From contig NZ_LT629845.1 of the NCBI RefSeq assembly GCF_900106785.1, positions 654,762 to 718,761 of the forward strand: DNA of 64,000 nt, read 5' to 3'. Below are positions 16,171-24,928 of the stretch, in pieces. The notes below the pieces were generated by a model. It worked only from the letters and a program-made list of their open reading frames with translations. It made no database searches and was not told the DNA's origin. The DNA comes from Prevotellamassilia timonensis (GTDB lineage: Bacteria > Bacteroidota > Bacteroidia > Bacteroidales > Bacteroidaceae). The position numbers and the translations under genes are program-made. How positions within the stretch are numbered: the first letter of the stretch is position 1; each line of letters starts with the position of its first letter.

Positions 16171-17169
16171 ATGCAATATAGAATGCTCTCAGATCAAAGA
16201 AAACGATGGATTGATTGTTTGCGGGGATTTTGCATGATGGCAATCCTCCTTTTCCACACCGAAATATACTATACAGGTACAAGTATAATAGGCTACAATC
16301 TTTATGTCTCCGATGCTTTGTATCTGTTTTTTATGTTGTCAGGTTATCTTCTTTACAAGAATGCTGGCATGATTGACATAAAGTACAAGTTGAAGTCAGT
16401 CTTAAGTAACTTGCTGTGGCCCTATTTTATCTTCACTTCTGTCATGGCCGTTCCTAAGGCTTTAGCTCATGGCGAACGGGTTGACAATGTCTGGGCGTTA
16501 GTGCAAAACGTTGTGACAGGGCAAGCTTCATGGTTCATTGCAGCTTTAATCGTTGCAGAGATTTTGTTCGTTATCACATTGCGTTTGTGCCGTGGTAGTT
16601 TGTTTGCTCTTGGTTCGGTATGTGTGCTTTCATTCTGTTGCTCTGCATTGCTTGCCTTGAATGGGAACCTTGTGACTTTTTGGCAGTTCGGCAATGCGTT
16701 GCAAGCCATGCTATTCTTGTTCTTGGGATATGTCTACCATCGGTATGAGCACAAACTAATGGTTGGTGTTTTGCCTACAGTGATAGCTGGCCTGATGCTC
16801 ATTTTCTTGAAATGCTATGTCTATAAACAGGACTTGTTCATGACAATTTGGCCTATTGGTATAAGCAATTATGCGGTGTTCCTTATAAACGTGATTGTAG
16901 GTGGGTTCGCTTTGTTCAATTTGTTCAGACTATTACCACCTTGTCGGTTCTTGGAGTGGACTGGCCGTCATTCAATCGTTTATTATTTTCTGTGTGGTGG
17001 CGTGCCAATGTTTGTAGGCGCTGCATTCTCGTTCCTGCATCTAACTTATGATGGAAATTACTTTTATGTGGTACTTGCTTATCTGTGCGTTTATTTGCTA
17101 ACTACCATGTTGGTATATTTGATTTATCGCTATATGCCTTTCGTGACGGGGTATGGGCGTCGTTTGTAA
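16171..17169 (+). CDS. Acyltransferase-3 family membrane protein
   Basis: A 332-aa integral membrane protein with about ten hydrophobic helices. The N-terminus RKRWIDCLRGFCMMAILLFH carries the conserved Arg and His (H in LLFHTE) of the acyltransferase-3 family, which transfers acetyl or other acyl groups to sugars or lipids of the cell surface. A later LFFMLSGYLLYKN motif also fits. A -7-like TAATTTTG lies at 16152-16159, close to the ATG, and a second in-frame ATG four codons later could be the true start. It has no operon partner, so the acceptor is unknown. Confidence 0.85.
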   Translation: MQYRMLSDQRKRWIDCLRGFCMMAILLFHTEIYYTGTSIIGYNLYVSDALYLFFMLSGYLLYKNAGMIDIKYKLKSVLSNLLWPYFIFTSVMAVPKALAHGERVDNVWALVQNVVTGQASWFIAALIVAEILFVITLRLCRGSLFALGSVCVLSFCCSALLALNGNLVTFWQFGNALQAMLFLFLGYVYHRYEHKLMVGVLPTVIAGLMLIFLKCYVYKQDLFMTIWPIGISNYAVFLINVIVGGFALFNLFRLLPPCRFLEWTGRHSIVYYFLCGGVPMFVGAAFSFLHLTYDGNYFYVVLAYLCVYLLTTMLVYLIYRYMPFVTGYGRRL

Positions 17170-17219
17170 TTGGATGCCAAATGAATTGGCGTGTTTTAAG
17201 CGTGTAAACACTTCCGGGA

Positions 17220-17585
17220 TTTTGTCTGCACTCTGCACTTTTTAGACAAACTGCGTTGATAATCAGGTAAATATGTAGTGCATACACGTCTGATTTTTAT
17301 CTACACTTCATGTGCACATTGCCTGCATTGCCTTACTTGCATATATAAGTGTTGCACTTGTCGTGCCAGTTAGTAATGACTGCATAGGGGGAGCGTAAAA
17401 ACTGTAGGAGTAATTGAAAATCCGCTCTCCCTATGCTCGACAGGCCCTCTTCTTATGCCGTTAGAGCACCTCGCGGCACACAGAAAGTGCAGATGACAGT
17501 GTATACTAATTTCAGATGTATCTACATACTTTTATTCGTTGATTATCAATTTATTACAAAGCAAAAGTGCAGAGTGTAGACAAAA
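17220..17585. repeat. Inverted-repeat-bounded intergenic element
   Basis: TTGTCTGCACTCTGCACTTTT (17222-17242) and AAAAGTGCAGAGTGTAGACAA (17563-17583) match in inverted orientation at 20 of 21 positions and bound about 340 bases without an ORF. Inside is a hairpin GCATAGGGGGAGCG/CGCTCTCCCTATGC (17382-17395 with 17423-17436, one mismatch). It resembles a MITE or a structured non-coding transcript in the 777-bp gap before gdhA; the rest of the gap (17586-17880) shows nothing I can name. Confidence 0.5.
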
Positions 17586-17884
17586 CTAAAAAATAGTATT
17601 ACCATGCTTCAAAGGGACTTTTACGTGTGTGGCATTAAAATTAGTGCAAGATAGCGTTGCATCTCTATATTGCAAGCCTGTCACTTGGTTGGCCAGACGT
17701 TGCGTGTGTCGGGCAAGTGCGGTCACACCTATTCGTCTGAGTATGACATCTAATAGTCGTTTTCTTGAAAATGAAGTGTGTGCTGTATTGTTTGCTGATG
17801 ACATTTTGTCATGAATTAGGTGTTATATAACATAAAGCGAGGCTTTTCTATGCCTTTGTTGCGGTTGTCATCGTATTTTATCTG

Positions 17885-17892
17885 TACATTTG
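17885..17892 (+). promoter_or_regulatory. -7 box of the gdhA promoter
   Basis: TACATTTG matches TAnnTTTG; a TTGT lies about 18 nt upstream. The leader to the ATG at 17947 would be about 50 nt. Confidence 0.55.
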
Positions 17893-17946
17893 TAAAAACA
17901 AGGGCCGTGTATAGCCCACAAATCTTAATCCTTAAAACATAAAGTC

Positions 17947-19284
17947 ATGAAAACAGAAAGCGTAATGCAATTGCTCACGAAGAAATATCCAGACCAATTA
18001 GAGTATTTGCAAGCAGTGCAAGAAGTTTTGCGCTCAATCGAGCATGTGTATAATCAGCACCCAGAATTTGAGCGTGTCAAACTGATAGAACGCCTGGTAG
18101 AACCCGATAGAATAATAACTTTTAGAGTTCCTTGGGTTGACGATGAGGGCGAAGTACATGTGAATATTGGGCATCGTGTGCAATTTAATAATGCAATAGG
18201 CCCATATAAGGGGGGCATTCGGTTTCACCCCTCGGTAAATCTGAGTATTCTGAAATTTCTTGGTTTTGAACAGACCTTCAAAAATGCACTTACCACACTG
18301 CCAATGGGCGGAGCCAAGGGTGGGGCAGACTTCTCACCCCGTGGTATGAGTGATGCCGAAATTATGCGATTTTGCCAGGCTTATATGTTGGGGCTTTGGC
18401 ACAATATAGGGGCAGAACAAGATGTGCCTGCGGGTGATATAGGCGTTGGCGCTCGTGAGGTGGGCTACATGTATGGTATGTATAAAAGGTTATGCCTTCA
18501 GCATACCGGTGCATTTACCGGAAAGGGAATAGAATTTGGTGGCTCTTTGTTACGTCCCGAAGCAACTGGCTATGGAGCAATGTACTTTGTGCGTCAAATG
18601 TTGGCGGATTTGGGAGAAAATATTGCTGGTAAAAGAATTGCCATATCGGGCTTTGGTAATGTAGCTTGGGGGGTGGCAAAGAAGGCAGCGGAGATGGGTG
18701 CGAGTGTAGTAACACTTAGTGGTCCGGACGGGTATGTGTATGATCCACAAGGTGTGGTGGGTGATAAAATCGCCTACATGCTGGAACTACGTTCGTCGGG
18801 CAATGATATAATTGCACCCTATGCCGAAAAATATCCCGAGGCAACCTTTTACGAGGGACGCAAACCCTGGGAACAAGAGGTTGACATCGTGATGACATGT
18901 GCCACACAGAATGAATTAAACGAACGCGATGCTGAAATGATTTGCCTTAACGGTGCAAAAATGGTGGCCGAGGTGAGCAATATGGGTTGTACAAGTCAGG
19001 CTGTTGATTATTTTACGGCCCACGGAATGCCTTTTGCGCCAGGCAAGGCTGTAAATGCTGGGGGCGTAGCAACTTCTGGACTCGAAATGACTCAAAATGC
19101 CATGCATCTGTCATGGTCGGCTGATGAGGTTGACACACGGTTGCAACACATCATGCATGCGATACACCAACAGTGTATAAAGTATGGCAAGGAACCAGAT
19201 GGACACACTAATTATGTGAAAGGGGCCAACATTGCTGGCTTTATGAAGGTGGCATACGCCATGATGGCTCAAGGCATAGTGTGA
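17947..19284 (+). CDS. gdhA: NADP-specific glutamate dehydrogenase
   Basis: A 445-aa hexameric-type enzyme for reversible reductive amination of 2-oxoglutarate, the main ammonia-assimilation route in Bacteroidales. Substrate-binding and catalytic segments are present: GPYKGGIRFHP (85-95), PMGGAKGGADF (119-129, catalytic lysine) and VPAGDIGVGAREVGYM (160-175). The dinucleotide-binding loop ISGFGNVAWG is at 233-242. Length and motif order match small bacterial NADP-dependent GDHs. It is monocistronic with its own promoter; the cofactor assignment follows sequence type and was not tested. Confidence 0.96.
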   Translation: MKTESVMQLLTKKYPDQLEYLQAVQEVLRSIEHVYNQHPEFERVKLIERLVEPDRIITFRVPWVDDEGEVHVNIGHRVQFNNAIGPYKGGIRFHPSVNLSILKFLGFEQTFKNALTTLPMGGAKGGADFSPRGMSDAEIMRFCQAYMLGLWHNIGAEQDVPAGDIGVGAREVGYMYGMYKRLCLQHTGAFTGKGIEFGGSLLRPEATGYGAMYFVRQMLADLGENIAGKRIAISGFGNVAWGVAKKAAEMGASVVTLSGPDGYVYDPQGVVGDKIAYMLELRSSGNDIIAPYAEKYPEATFYEGRKPWEQEVDIVMTCATQNELNERDAEMICLNGAKMVAEVSNMGCTSQAVDYFTAHGMPFAPGKAVNAGGVATSGLEMTQNAMHLSWSADEVDTRLQHIMHAIHQQCIKYGKEPDGHTNYVKGANIAGFMKVAYAMMAQGIV

Positions 19285-19432
19285 ATAGTTGCTTCATTAT
19301 GTACTTTACGTGATACATTATTATATATGCTTAAAAGTATATTGCATTGCTAAAAAGTCCTATGAGTGTTGAGTAAATTAACACTAATGTCCTCATTTTT
19401 CAATGTCAAGTTGCAAAAATATCGTGTAATAC

Positions 19433-19463
19433 TTGTCTGTGTAAAAACATACTATTATATTTG
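19433..19463 (+). promoter_or_regulatory. Promoter of ppdK
   Basis: TTGT (19433-19436), 19 nt, then TATATTTG (19456-19463): a close match to the Bacteroidota promoter. The leader to the ATG at 19549 is about 80 nt. The remainder of the 264-bp gap after gdhA shows no other feature. Confidence 0.7.
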
Positions 19464-19548
19464 CGTCAGTTATGGCGACGTTGCATGGAATGCGATGTAC
19501 CATTAAACAACATACAATTTACAAATGGATAATCAATTGTAAAACACC

Positions 19549-22272
19549 ATGAATAACATTAAAAGAGTCTACACTTTTGGTAATGGCAAGGCCGAGGGCC
19601 GCGCTGACATGCGTAATGAATTGGGAGGTAAGGGTGCAAACCTTGCCGAAATGAACTTGATAGGTGTGCCAGTGCCTCCAGGGTTTACAATTACTACAGA
19701 CGTTTGCAACGAATACTACAAAATAGGTAAGGACCAGGTTGTAGCATTGTTGAAGGAAGATGTTGAAAAGAGCTTGCACCAAACGGAACAACTCATGAAT
19801 AGCAAGTTCGGTGATGTGGCAAATCCCTTGTTGCTCTCAGTGCGCTCAGGGGCACGAGCCTCGATGCCCGGCATGATGGACACTATCTTGAACTTGGGTT
19901 TGAATGACGAGGTTGTTGAAGGTCTGTCAAAAAAGACTGGCAATCCCCGTTTTGCTTATGATGCATATCGTCGTTTTGTACAAATGTATGGCGACGTAGT
20001 ACTGGGTATGAAGCCAGTAAATAAAGATGACGTGGATCCGTTTGAAGCTATTATTGACGATGTAAAGAAGGCCAAGGGCGTTCAGCTTGACAATGAACTT
20101 GAGGTAGATGACCTGAAGGAACTTGTAAAGCGTTTCAAGGTCGCCATCGTTGAGCAGACTGGCAAGGAATTCCCAACAGACCCTATGGAGCAACTGTGGG
20201 GCGCAATCTGTGCTGTGTTTGATTCGTGGATGAACGAACGCGCTATTTTGTATCGCAAAATGGAGGGTATACCTGCAGAATGGGGTACAGCAGTAACAGT
20301 AATGGCTATGGTGTTTGGCAACATGGGCAATACATCGGCCACAGGCGTTTGCTTCAGTCGTGATGCTGCAACTGGCGAGGACCTCTTTAATGGGGAATGG
20401 TTGGTTAATGCACAAGGCGAAGATGTTGTAGCCGGTATACGTACACCACAACAAATTACGCTCGAAGGATCACGCCGTTGGGCAGAACTGCAGGGCATAA
20501 GCGAAGAAAAACGCAAGGCCGAATATCCTTCGATGGAGGAGGCCATGCCTGAAATATATCACCAACTTGATGCTATTCAAACAAAGCTTGAAGAGCATTA
20601 TCACGACATGCAGGACATGGAGTTTACTGTACAGGAAGGTAAACTCTGGTTCCTCCAAACACGTAACGGAAAGCGTACGGGCGCTGCAATGGTTAAAATC
20701 GCCATGGACTTGTTGCGTCAGGGTATGATTGACGAAAAAACAGCCATAGAACGTTGCGAACCGCAGAAGTTGGACGAACTTTTACACCCAGTATTCTCAA
20801 AGGAGGCACTTGCTAAGGCTAAGGAACTGACTCGTGGTTTGCCTGCAAGCCCTGGTGCTGCGTGCGGGCAGATTGTTTTCTTCGCTGATGATGCAGCCAA
20901 ATGGCACGAAGATGGCCATAAAGTGGTAATGGTTCGTATTGAAACATCGCCAGAGGACCTCGCAGGTATGGCTGTGGCAGAGGGTATCCTTACGGCTCGT
21001 GGTGGTATGACATCTCATGCGGCAGTTGTGGCACGTGGCATGGGCAAATGCTGTGTGAGTGGTGCGGGTGCCATCAATGTTGACTACAAGGCTCGTACTG
21101 TCGAAATAGATGGCGTTGTGCTCCACGAAGGTGATTATATCTCGTTAAATGGTACAAATGGACGTGTGTATCAAGGAGAGATTAAAACACAAGCTGCCGA
21201 ACTTTCAGGTGATTTTGCAGCGTTGATGGATCTGTGTGCTAAATATACTCGATTGCAGGTTCGTACCAATGCTGATACGCCGCACGATGCGGAGGTGGCG
21301 CGCAAATTTGGTGCTGTAGGTATTGGTCTTTGTCGTACAGAACACATGTTCTTCGACAACGAGAAAATCGTTGCTATGCGTGAAATGATTTTGGCTGAAG
21401 ATGTTGAAGGTCGTAAAAAGGCGCTTGCCAAACTTCTGCCATATCAGAAGGAAGATTTTAAGGGCATATTCCGGGCAATGGACGGATATCCTGTAAATGT
21501 ACGCCTTCTTGACCCACCTCTTCACGAATTTGTGCCGCATGATACCAAGGGACAGGAAGAAATGGCTAAGGCTATGGGCGTGACAGTAGAGTATATCCGA
21601 CAGCGTGTTGACAGCCTGTGTGAGCATAATCCCATGTTGGGACATCGTGGTTGCCGACTTGGTAATACCTATCCCGAAATCACTCAGATGCAGACTAGAG
21701 CTATCCTTTCTGCTGCTATTGATCTGAAACGTGAAGGCTTGGATCCTCACCCCGAAATCATGGTACCCTTGACTGGTATATTGTATGAGTTCGAGGCGCA
21801 AGAGAAGGTTATTCGCGATGAAGCCGCCGCTCTGTTCAAGGAGGAGGGTATGGAAATTCCGTTTAAGGTTGGCACAATGATTGAAATTCCGCGTGCTGCT
21901 CTTACTGCTGACAAAATAGCTTCACGTGCAGAGTACTTCAGTTTCGGTACGAACGACTTGACTCAGATGACGTTTGGCTATTCACGCGATGACATTGCCA
22001 GTTTCTTGCCTGTATATTTAGACAAGAAAATACTGAAGGTTGACCCGTTCCAGGTCCTCGATCAAAATGGTGTAGGACAACTTGTCGAAATGGCAGTCGA
22101 TAAGGGTCGCATGGTACGTCCGGATCTTAAGTGCGGTATCTGTGGCGAGCATGGCGGTGAGCCTTCTTCGGTTAAGTTCTGTCACAAGGTAGGTTTGAAC
22201 TATGTTAGTTGTTCACCGTTCCGAGTACCTATAGCTCGCTTGGCTGCGGCGCAGGCTGCTGTAGAAGAATAA
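19549..22272 (+). CDS. ppdK: Pyruvate, phosphate dikinase
   Basis: A 907-aa cytoplasmic enzyme interconverting pyruvate + ATP + phosphate and phosphoenolpyruvate + AMP + pyrophosphate. The N-terminal ATP-grasp domain (about 1-340) starts with YTFGNGKAEG and GGKGANLAEM. The swivelling phosphohistidine domain has GGMTSHAAVVARGMGK with the catalytic His at about residue 490. The C-terminal PEP/pyruvate barrel (about 530-900) ends with the catalytic-cysteine region CGICGEHGGEP. The length is typical. It has its own promoter and a strong terminator, and the phage element begins directly after it. Confidence 0.97.
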   Translation: MNNIKRVYTFGNGKAEGRADMRNELGGKGANLAEMNLIGVPVPPGFTITTDVCNEYYKIGKDQVVALLKEDVEKSLHQTEQLMNSKFGDVANPLLLSVRSGARASMPGMMDTILNLGLNDEVVEGLSKKTGNPRFAYDAYRRFVQMYGDVVLGMKPVNKDDVDPFEAIIDDVKKAKGVQLDNELEVDDLKELVKRFKVAIVEQTGKEFPTDPMEQLWGAICAVFDSWMNERAILYRKMEGIPAEWGTAVTVMAMVFGNMGNTSATGVCFSRDAATGEDLFNGEWLVNAQGEDVVAGIRTPQQITLEGSRRWAELQGISEEKRKAEYPSMEEAMPEIYHQLDAIQTKLEEHYHDMQDMEFTVQEGKLWFLQTRNGKRTGAAMVKIAMDLLRQGMIDEKTAIERCEPQKLDELLHPVFSKEALAKAKELTRGLPASPGAACGQIVFFADDAAKWHEDGHKVVMVRIETSPEDLAGMAVAEGILTARGGMTSHAAVVARGMGKCCVSGAGAINVDYKARTVEIDGVVLHEGDYISLNGTNGRVYQGEIKTQAAELSGDFAALMDLCAKYTRLQVRTNADTPHDAEVARKFGAVGIGLCRTEHMFFDNEKIVAMREMILAEDVEGRKKALAKLLPYQKEDFKGIFRAMDGYPVNVRLLDPPLHEFVPHDTKGQEEMAKAMGVTVEYIRQRVDSLCEHNPMLGHRGCRLGNTYPEITQMQTRAILSAAIDLKREGLDPHPEIMVPLTGILYEFEAQEKVIRDEAAALFKEEGMEIPFKVGTMIEIPRAALTADKIASRAEYFSFGTNDLTQMTFGYSRDDIASFLPVYLDKKILKVDPFQVLDQNGVGQLVEMAVDKGRMVRPDLKCGICGEHGGEPSSVKFCHKVGLNYVSCSPFRVPIARLAAAQAAVEE

Positions 22273-22298
22273 TAAGATAAGCCCTCGTAACTAACGAG

Positions 22299-22349
22299 TT
22301 AGGCGGTAAGTCTCTGATAATAAAGAGGCTTGCCGCCTAAATTGTTTTT
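22299..22349 (+). terminator. Rho-independent terminator of ppdK
   Basis: TTAGGCGGTAAGTCTC pairs with GAGGCTTGCCGCCTAA (a 16-bp stem with wobble pairs) around a 10-nt loop and is followed by ATTGTTTTT. It marks the host side of the left phage junction. Confidence 0.85.
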
Positions 22350-22359
22350 AAGCGGTCTG

Positions 22360-22390
22360 CACATTCTGCACGATAATCATGCAGAATGTG
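22360..22390. repeat. Inverted repeat at the left end of the phage element
   Basis: CACATTCTGCA (22360-22370) and TGCAGAATGTG (22380-22390) are perfect inverted copies around a 9-nt spacer, beside the candidate attachment core. It could bind integrase or an excision factor; that is inference. Confidence 0.5.
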
Positions 22391-22391
22391 T

Positions 22392-22409
22392 ATGGGTTGC
22401 TTACAAAAA
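22392..22409. other. Candidate left attachment site
   Basis: ATGGGTTGCTTACAAAAA resembles ATGGGATGCTTACGAAAA at 61448-61465 (16 of the first 17 to 18 positions allow two differences). Both lie just outside host terminators and flank all phage-type genes. Two more GCTTACA copies follow at about 22432-22450 and could be arm sites. Short, imperfect cores are known for Bacteroidota tyrosine recombinases, but this pairing could be chance. Confidence 0.3.
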
Positions 22410-22486
22410 CTTACACAAAATTTGGTGGTCGTGCTTACAAGTGCTTACAAACGAATTTTGATAAACAACAAAATAGAATTGAAATT

Positions 22487-23980
22487 ATGGCTCTATTCAA
22501 GGCAACGGTAAGAACGCCACGGAAGGACGGCTTCTACCAAGTTTACATTCGGGTTATGCAGAACCGCAAGCCCGGATACATCAAGACGGACAAGGTTGTA
22601 ACCAAAAAGCACGTTGACAAGGACGGTAACATAACAGACCCTTTCGTGAACGAGTATTGCGCAAGGCGCATTTTGCGGTTTACCGAACTGCTTAACCGCG
22701 TGGACTACGCAAAGTGGAACGTGAAGCAGATTATCGAGTATGTAACCAAGGAGGACGAGGACTTGTGCTTTTCGGACTATGCGCACCTGCACATAAACCG
22801 CATGATTGACAACGGACAGTTGAGGAATGCGAAGAACTACAAGCTGGCACTCCAGCACATGGAGCGGTTTGCAGGGACAACGAGGGTGATGTTCGGGCAA
22901 CTCACTTCCACTTTCGTGAACCTGTGGGTGCAGTCGTTGGAACAGACGCACAGGGCAAAGGAGATGTACCCGGTATGCATGAGGCAGGTGTTCCGTGCTG
23001 CCGTGGCGGAATACAACGACTACGACAACGGAGTTATCCGCATCAAGACGAACCCTTGGGGCAAGGTGAAGATACCACAGGCTGACCGCACGGCAAAGAT
23101 TGCCATCAGCCCGGAGGAGTGCCGCGTGTTCTTCGCTGCCCCATTGCCCGAGACGAAAATGATTGATCCATTGCCCGAGATTGGGCGTGACGTGTCGAAG
23201 ATGATACTTTGCCTTGCAGGTATCAACACGGTTGACCTCTTTGAGATGAAGAAAGAGAACTACCGAAACGGCTGCTTGTGCTACAACAGAGCCAAGACGA
23301 AAAAGACGCGCACCGATGATGCGTACATCGAAATGAAGGTTGAGCCGGTGATACAGCCGTTGATGGAGAAATACTTGGCAGAGCCTAACGACCCTTACCT
23401 GTTCCGTTTCCACAAGCGGTTTTGCGACAGCGACTCTTTCTGTGCAGGTGTGAACAACGGCATCAAGCAGATTTGCAGGAGTCTGGGCATCCCCAAGGAA
23501 AAACAATACAGGGCGTACACATTCCGCCACACTTGGGGAACGGTGGCGCAGAACGACTGCGGAGCGACCATTGACGAGGTGGCTTTTGCCATGAACCACT
23601 CGCACGGACGCACCATCACGCGCGGCTACATCAAGCTGGACTTCTCCCCTGCATGGGAACTGAACGCAAAAGTGATTGACTTCATCTTCTTCAGCACGGC
23701 AAAGAGCAAGCAGGGCTTGGCGCACGATGTGGAAGAACGCAAGGACACGATGTTCCGCATTGCGCCAAAGTACATGATTTATGCAAGGGCGTACTACCGT
23801 GGCGAGGTACTGGCCGAAGTAAGCGACATTGGTTTCAGCAACATTGACGAGGTTATAGCCCGGCTTGCAGCGAAACTGCCCGACACTATCCCGGACAGGT
23901 GTGCCGTGCAGTTCCGCATCAAGAACGTGGACACCGACAGAGAGGCGGTGTACGAGAGGACTAAAGGCAAAGGGTTTTAG
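22487..23980 (+). CDS. Tyrosine recombinase (phage integrase)
   Basis: A 497-aa site-specific recombinase expected to insert and excise the element. The start at MALFKATVRTPRKDG is chosen because it is the usual N-terminus of Bacteroidota integrases; an in-frame ATG at 22379 would run through the attachment region. The arm-binding and core-binding domains cover about 1-215. The catalytic domain has CLAGINTVDLFEMK where other families carry the first Arg, the lysine in NRAKTKK, RHTWGTVAQNDCGA with the second Arg, and NHSHGRTITRGYIK with the nucleophilic Tyr. The first catalytic Arg is absent from its usual place, as in a known subclass from this phylum. About 95 residues follow the catalytic core as an extra C-terminal domain. 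The last 4 bases overlap a small convergent gene. Confidence 0.92.
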   Translation: MALFKATVRTPRKDGFYQVYIRVMQNRKPGYIKTDKVVTKKHVDKDGNITDPFVNEYCARRILRFTELLNRVDYAKWNVKQIIEYVTKEDEDLCFSDYAHLHINRMIDNGQLRNAKNYKLALQHMERFAGTTRVMFGQLTSTFVNLWVQSLEQTHRAKEMYPVCMRQVFRAAVAEYNDYDNGVIRIKTNPWGKVKIPQADRTAKIAISPEECRVFFAAPLPETKMIDPLPEIGRDVSKMILCLAGINTVDLFEMKKENYRNGCLCYNRAKTKKTRTDDAYIEMKVEPVIQPLMEKYLAEPNDPYLFRFHKRFCDSDSFCAGVNNGIKQICRSLGIPKEKQYRAYTFRHTWGTVAQNDCGATIDEVAFAMNHSHGRTITRGYIKLDFSPAWELNAKVIDFIFFSTAKSKQGLAHDVEERKDTMFRIAPKYMIYARAYYRGEVLAEVSDIGFSNIDEVIARLAAKLPDTIPDRCAVQFRIKNVDTDREAVYERTKGKGF

Positions 23981-24204
23981 ACAAACTCAACAAAGATGTT
24001 TTTGCGTCCATCCTGCGAAATGAGCTTGAGGTTGTCTGCAAGAATGTTGTCGGGATTGACAACAAGATGCAATACTGCTCCATGCTTGACAGCAGTTTGT
24101 GCCAGCAGTCTAATGTTTGAAACGGAGAAATTGTCCGCATAAATCTTCACAGACGTGCCATTCTGCAAAAGCATGGCAATGTTTTCGTAATTTGTTTTCA
24201 TCAT
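23977..24204 (-). CDS. Small protein of unknown function next to the integrase
   Basis: A 75-aa ORF convergent with the integrase and overlapping its last codon. The sequence reads as a compact alpha/beta fold: a helix, the strand TSVKIYADNFS, the helix NIRLLAQTAVKHG, the strand AVLHLVVN, then a helix and the strand NIFVEFV. I do not recognise the family. Its position suggests an excision-control or accessory role, but this is only context. Because the 113-aa gene further right has its own terminator, this gene must have a separate promoter in 24205-24300. Confidence 0.6.
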   Translation of the reverse strand: MMKTNYENIAMLLQNGTSVKIYADNFSVSNIRLLAQTAVKHGAVLHLVVNPDNILADNLKLISQDGRKNIFVEFV

Positions 24205-24273
24205 GATGCGTTTTTGAATTCACGGCAAAGGTCTCAAACAAGAACTTCAACTACCCTTTATCTTTTGCGACAC

Positions 24274-24311
24274 GCCCGGCTTTGCAACTCCGTAAGGTCG
24301 GGCTTTCTTTT
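24274..24311 (+). terminator. Terminator-like hairpin
   Basis: GCCCGGC (24274-24280) pairs with GTCGGGC (24297-24303) with one mismatch and is followed by TTTCTTTT. It would stop transcription running rightward out of the integrase gene. Confidence 0.5.
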
Positions 24312-24830
24312 CGCCCCAACTTTTCTTCTCTACTTTTCTTCAAACAAAAAAAGAAAATCGAAATCCGAAGTGTTTTTGTCGTTGTCGTCGCCTATATTAT
24401 ACGACGTAAGGAGTATAATATATATATTCCTTATTCCTATTCTTATATAAACTATCGTTTATATCTACGCGCGCGCGTGAGAGACGAACGGTAGCCTTTT
24501 GAGTTTTCTATAATTTTGGAAAGGGTACCCTTTTGAAAATAGAAAGGGTAGCCTTTTTTATTCGTTGTAACTGCTTATATTTCAACGAGTATTGAAAATG
24601 CGCATTTCTTATGTTTGTCAATGCTTTTATGCAAGCTAAAACACATAGTCTTCAATGAGTTTTCTAAAAATGGCGATGATTTTCATTACCAATTAGGGTT
24701 ACTTTTTATGCTGTTTTTTATAACGCTACCCTTTTGTTTTTGAAAAGGGTACCCTTTCGTTTGCCTTTTGTTTGGGTTATGAATACATAAAAGGTAGCCT
24801 TTTGTTTGCCTTTTGAAAATTGAAGTATGG
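24312..24830. promoter_or_regulatory. AT-rich palindromic control or origin-like region
   Basis: No ORF is convincing here. The stretch holds a perfect 10-bp palindrome TATATTATAC/GTATAATATA (24393-24422), an 8-bp palindrome ATATAAAC/GTTTATAT (24445-24464), the alternating tract ACGCGCGCGCGT (24467-24478) and six copies of a KpnI-type box (24490-24804). Base composition is far more AT-rich than the phage genes around it. It is a good candidate for a phage operator array or replication origin; neither is proven. Confidence 0.45.
24490..24804. repeat. Six copies of the box (AAA)GGGTA(C/G)CCTTTT
   Basis: Copies at about 24490 (GGTAGCCTTTTG), 24520 (AAAGGGTACCCTTTTG), 24543 (AAAGGGTAGCCTTTTT), 24724 (CGCTACCCTTTTG), 24743 (AAAAGGGTACCCTTTCG) and 24790 (AAAGGTAGCCTTTTG). 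Two are perfect palindromes. A dimeric repressor or initiator would be the natural ligand. Confidence 0.75.
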
Positions 24831-24832
24831 GG

Positions 24833-24864
24833 GAAAAAAACGACCTATCCTCGCGGACAGGTCG
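24833..24864 (-). terminator. Terminator of the 113-aa phage gene
   Basis: CGACCT (24841-24846) pairs with AGGTCG (24859-24864), with an extra CC/GG inside. On the minus strand it is followed by a run of seven T. It lies about 65 bases beyond the stop at 24929. Confidence 0.75.
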
Positions 24865-24928
24865 AGCCTAAAAAACTATGAGTAAACAAAATGAGTCGGT
24901 CTAAAAGTAGATGAAGTAGAGACGGGGG

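Noticed and set aside
17170-17946. tRNA or riboswitch in the long gap before gdhA
   Set aside because: No cloverleaf or T-loop sequence and no known riboswitch core was found; only inverted repeats are visible.
22493-23725. 410-aa minus-strand ORF across the integrase gene
   Set aside because: Exact antisense shadow of the integrase; no family motifs, and His/Val/Leu-rich composition typical of reverse reading of a GC-rich gene.
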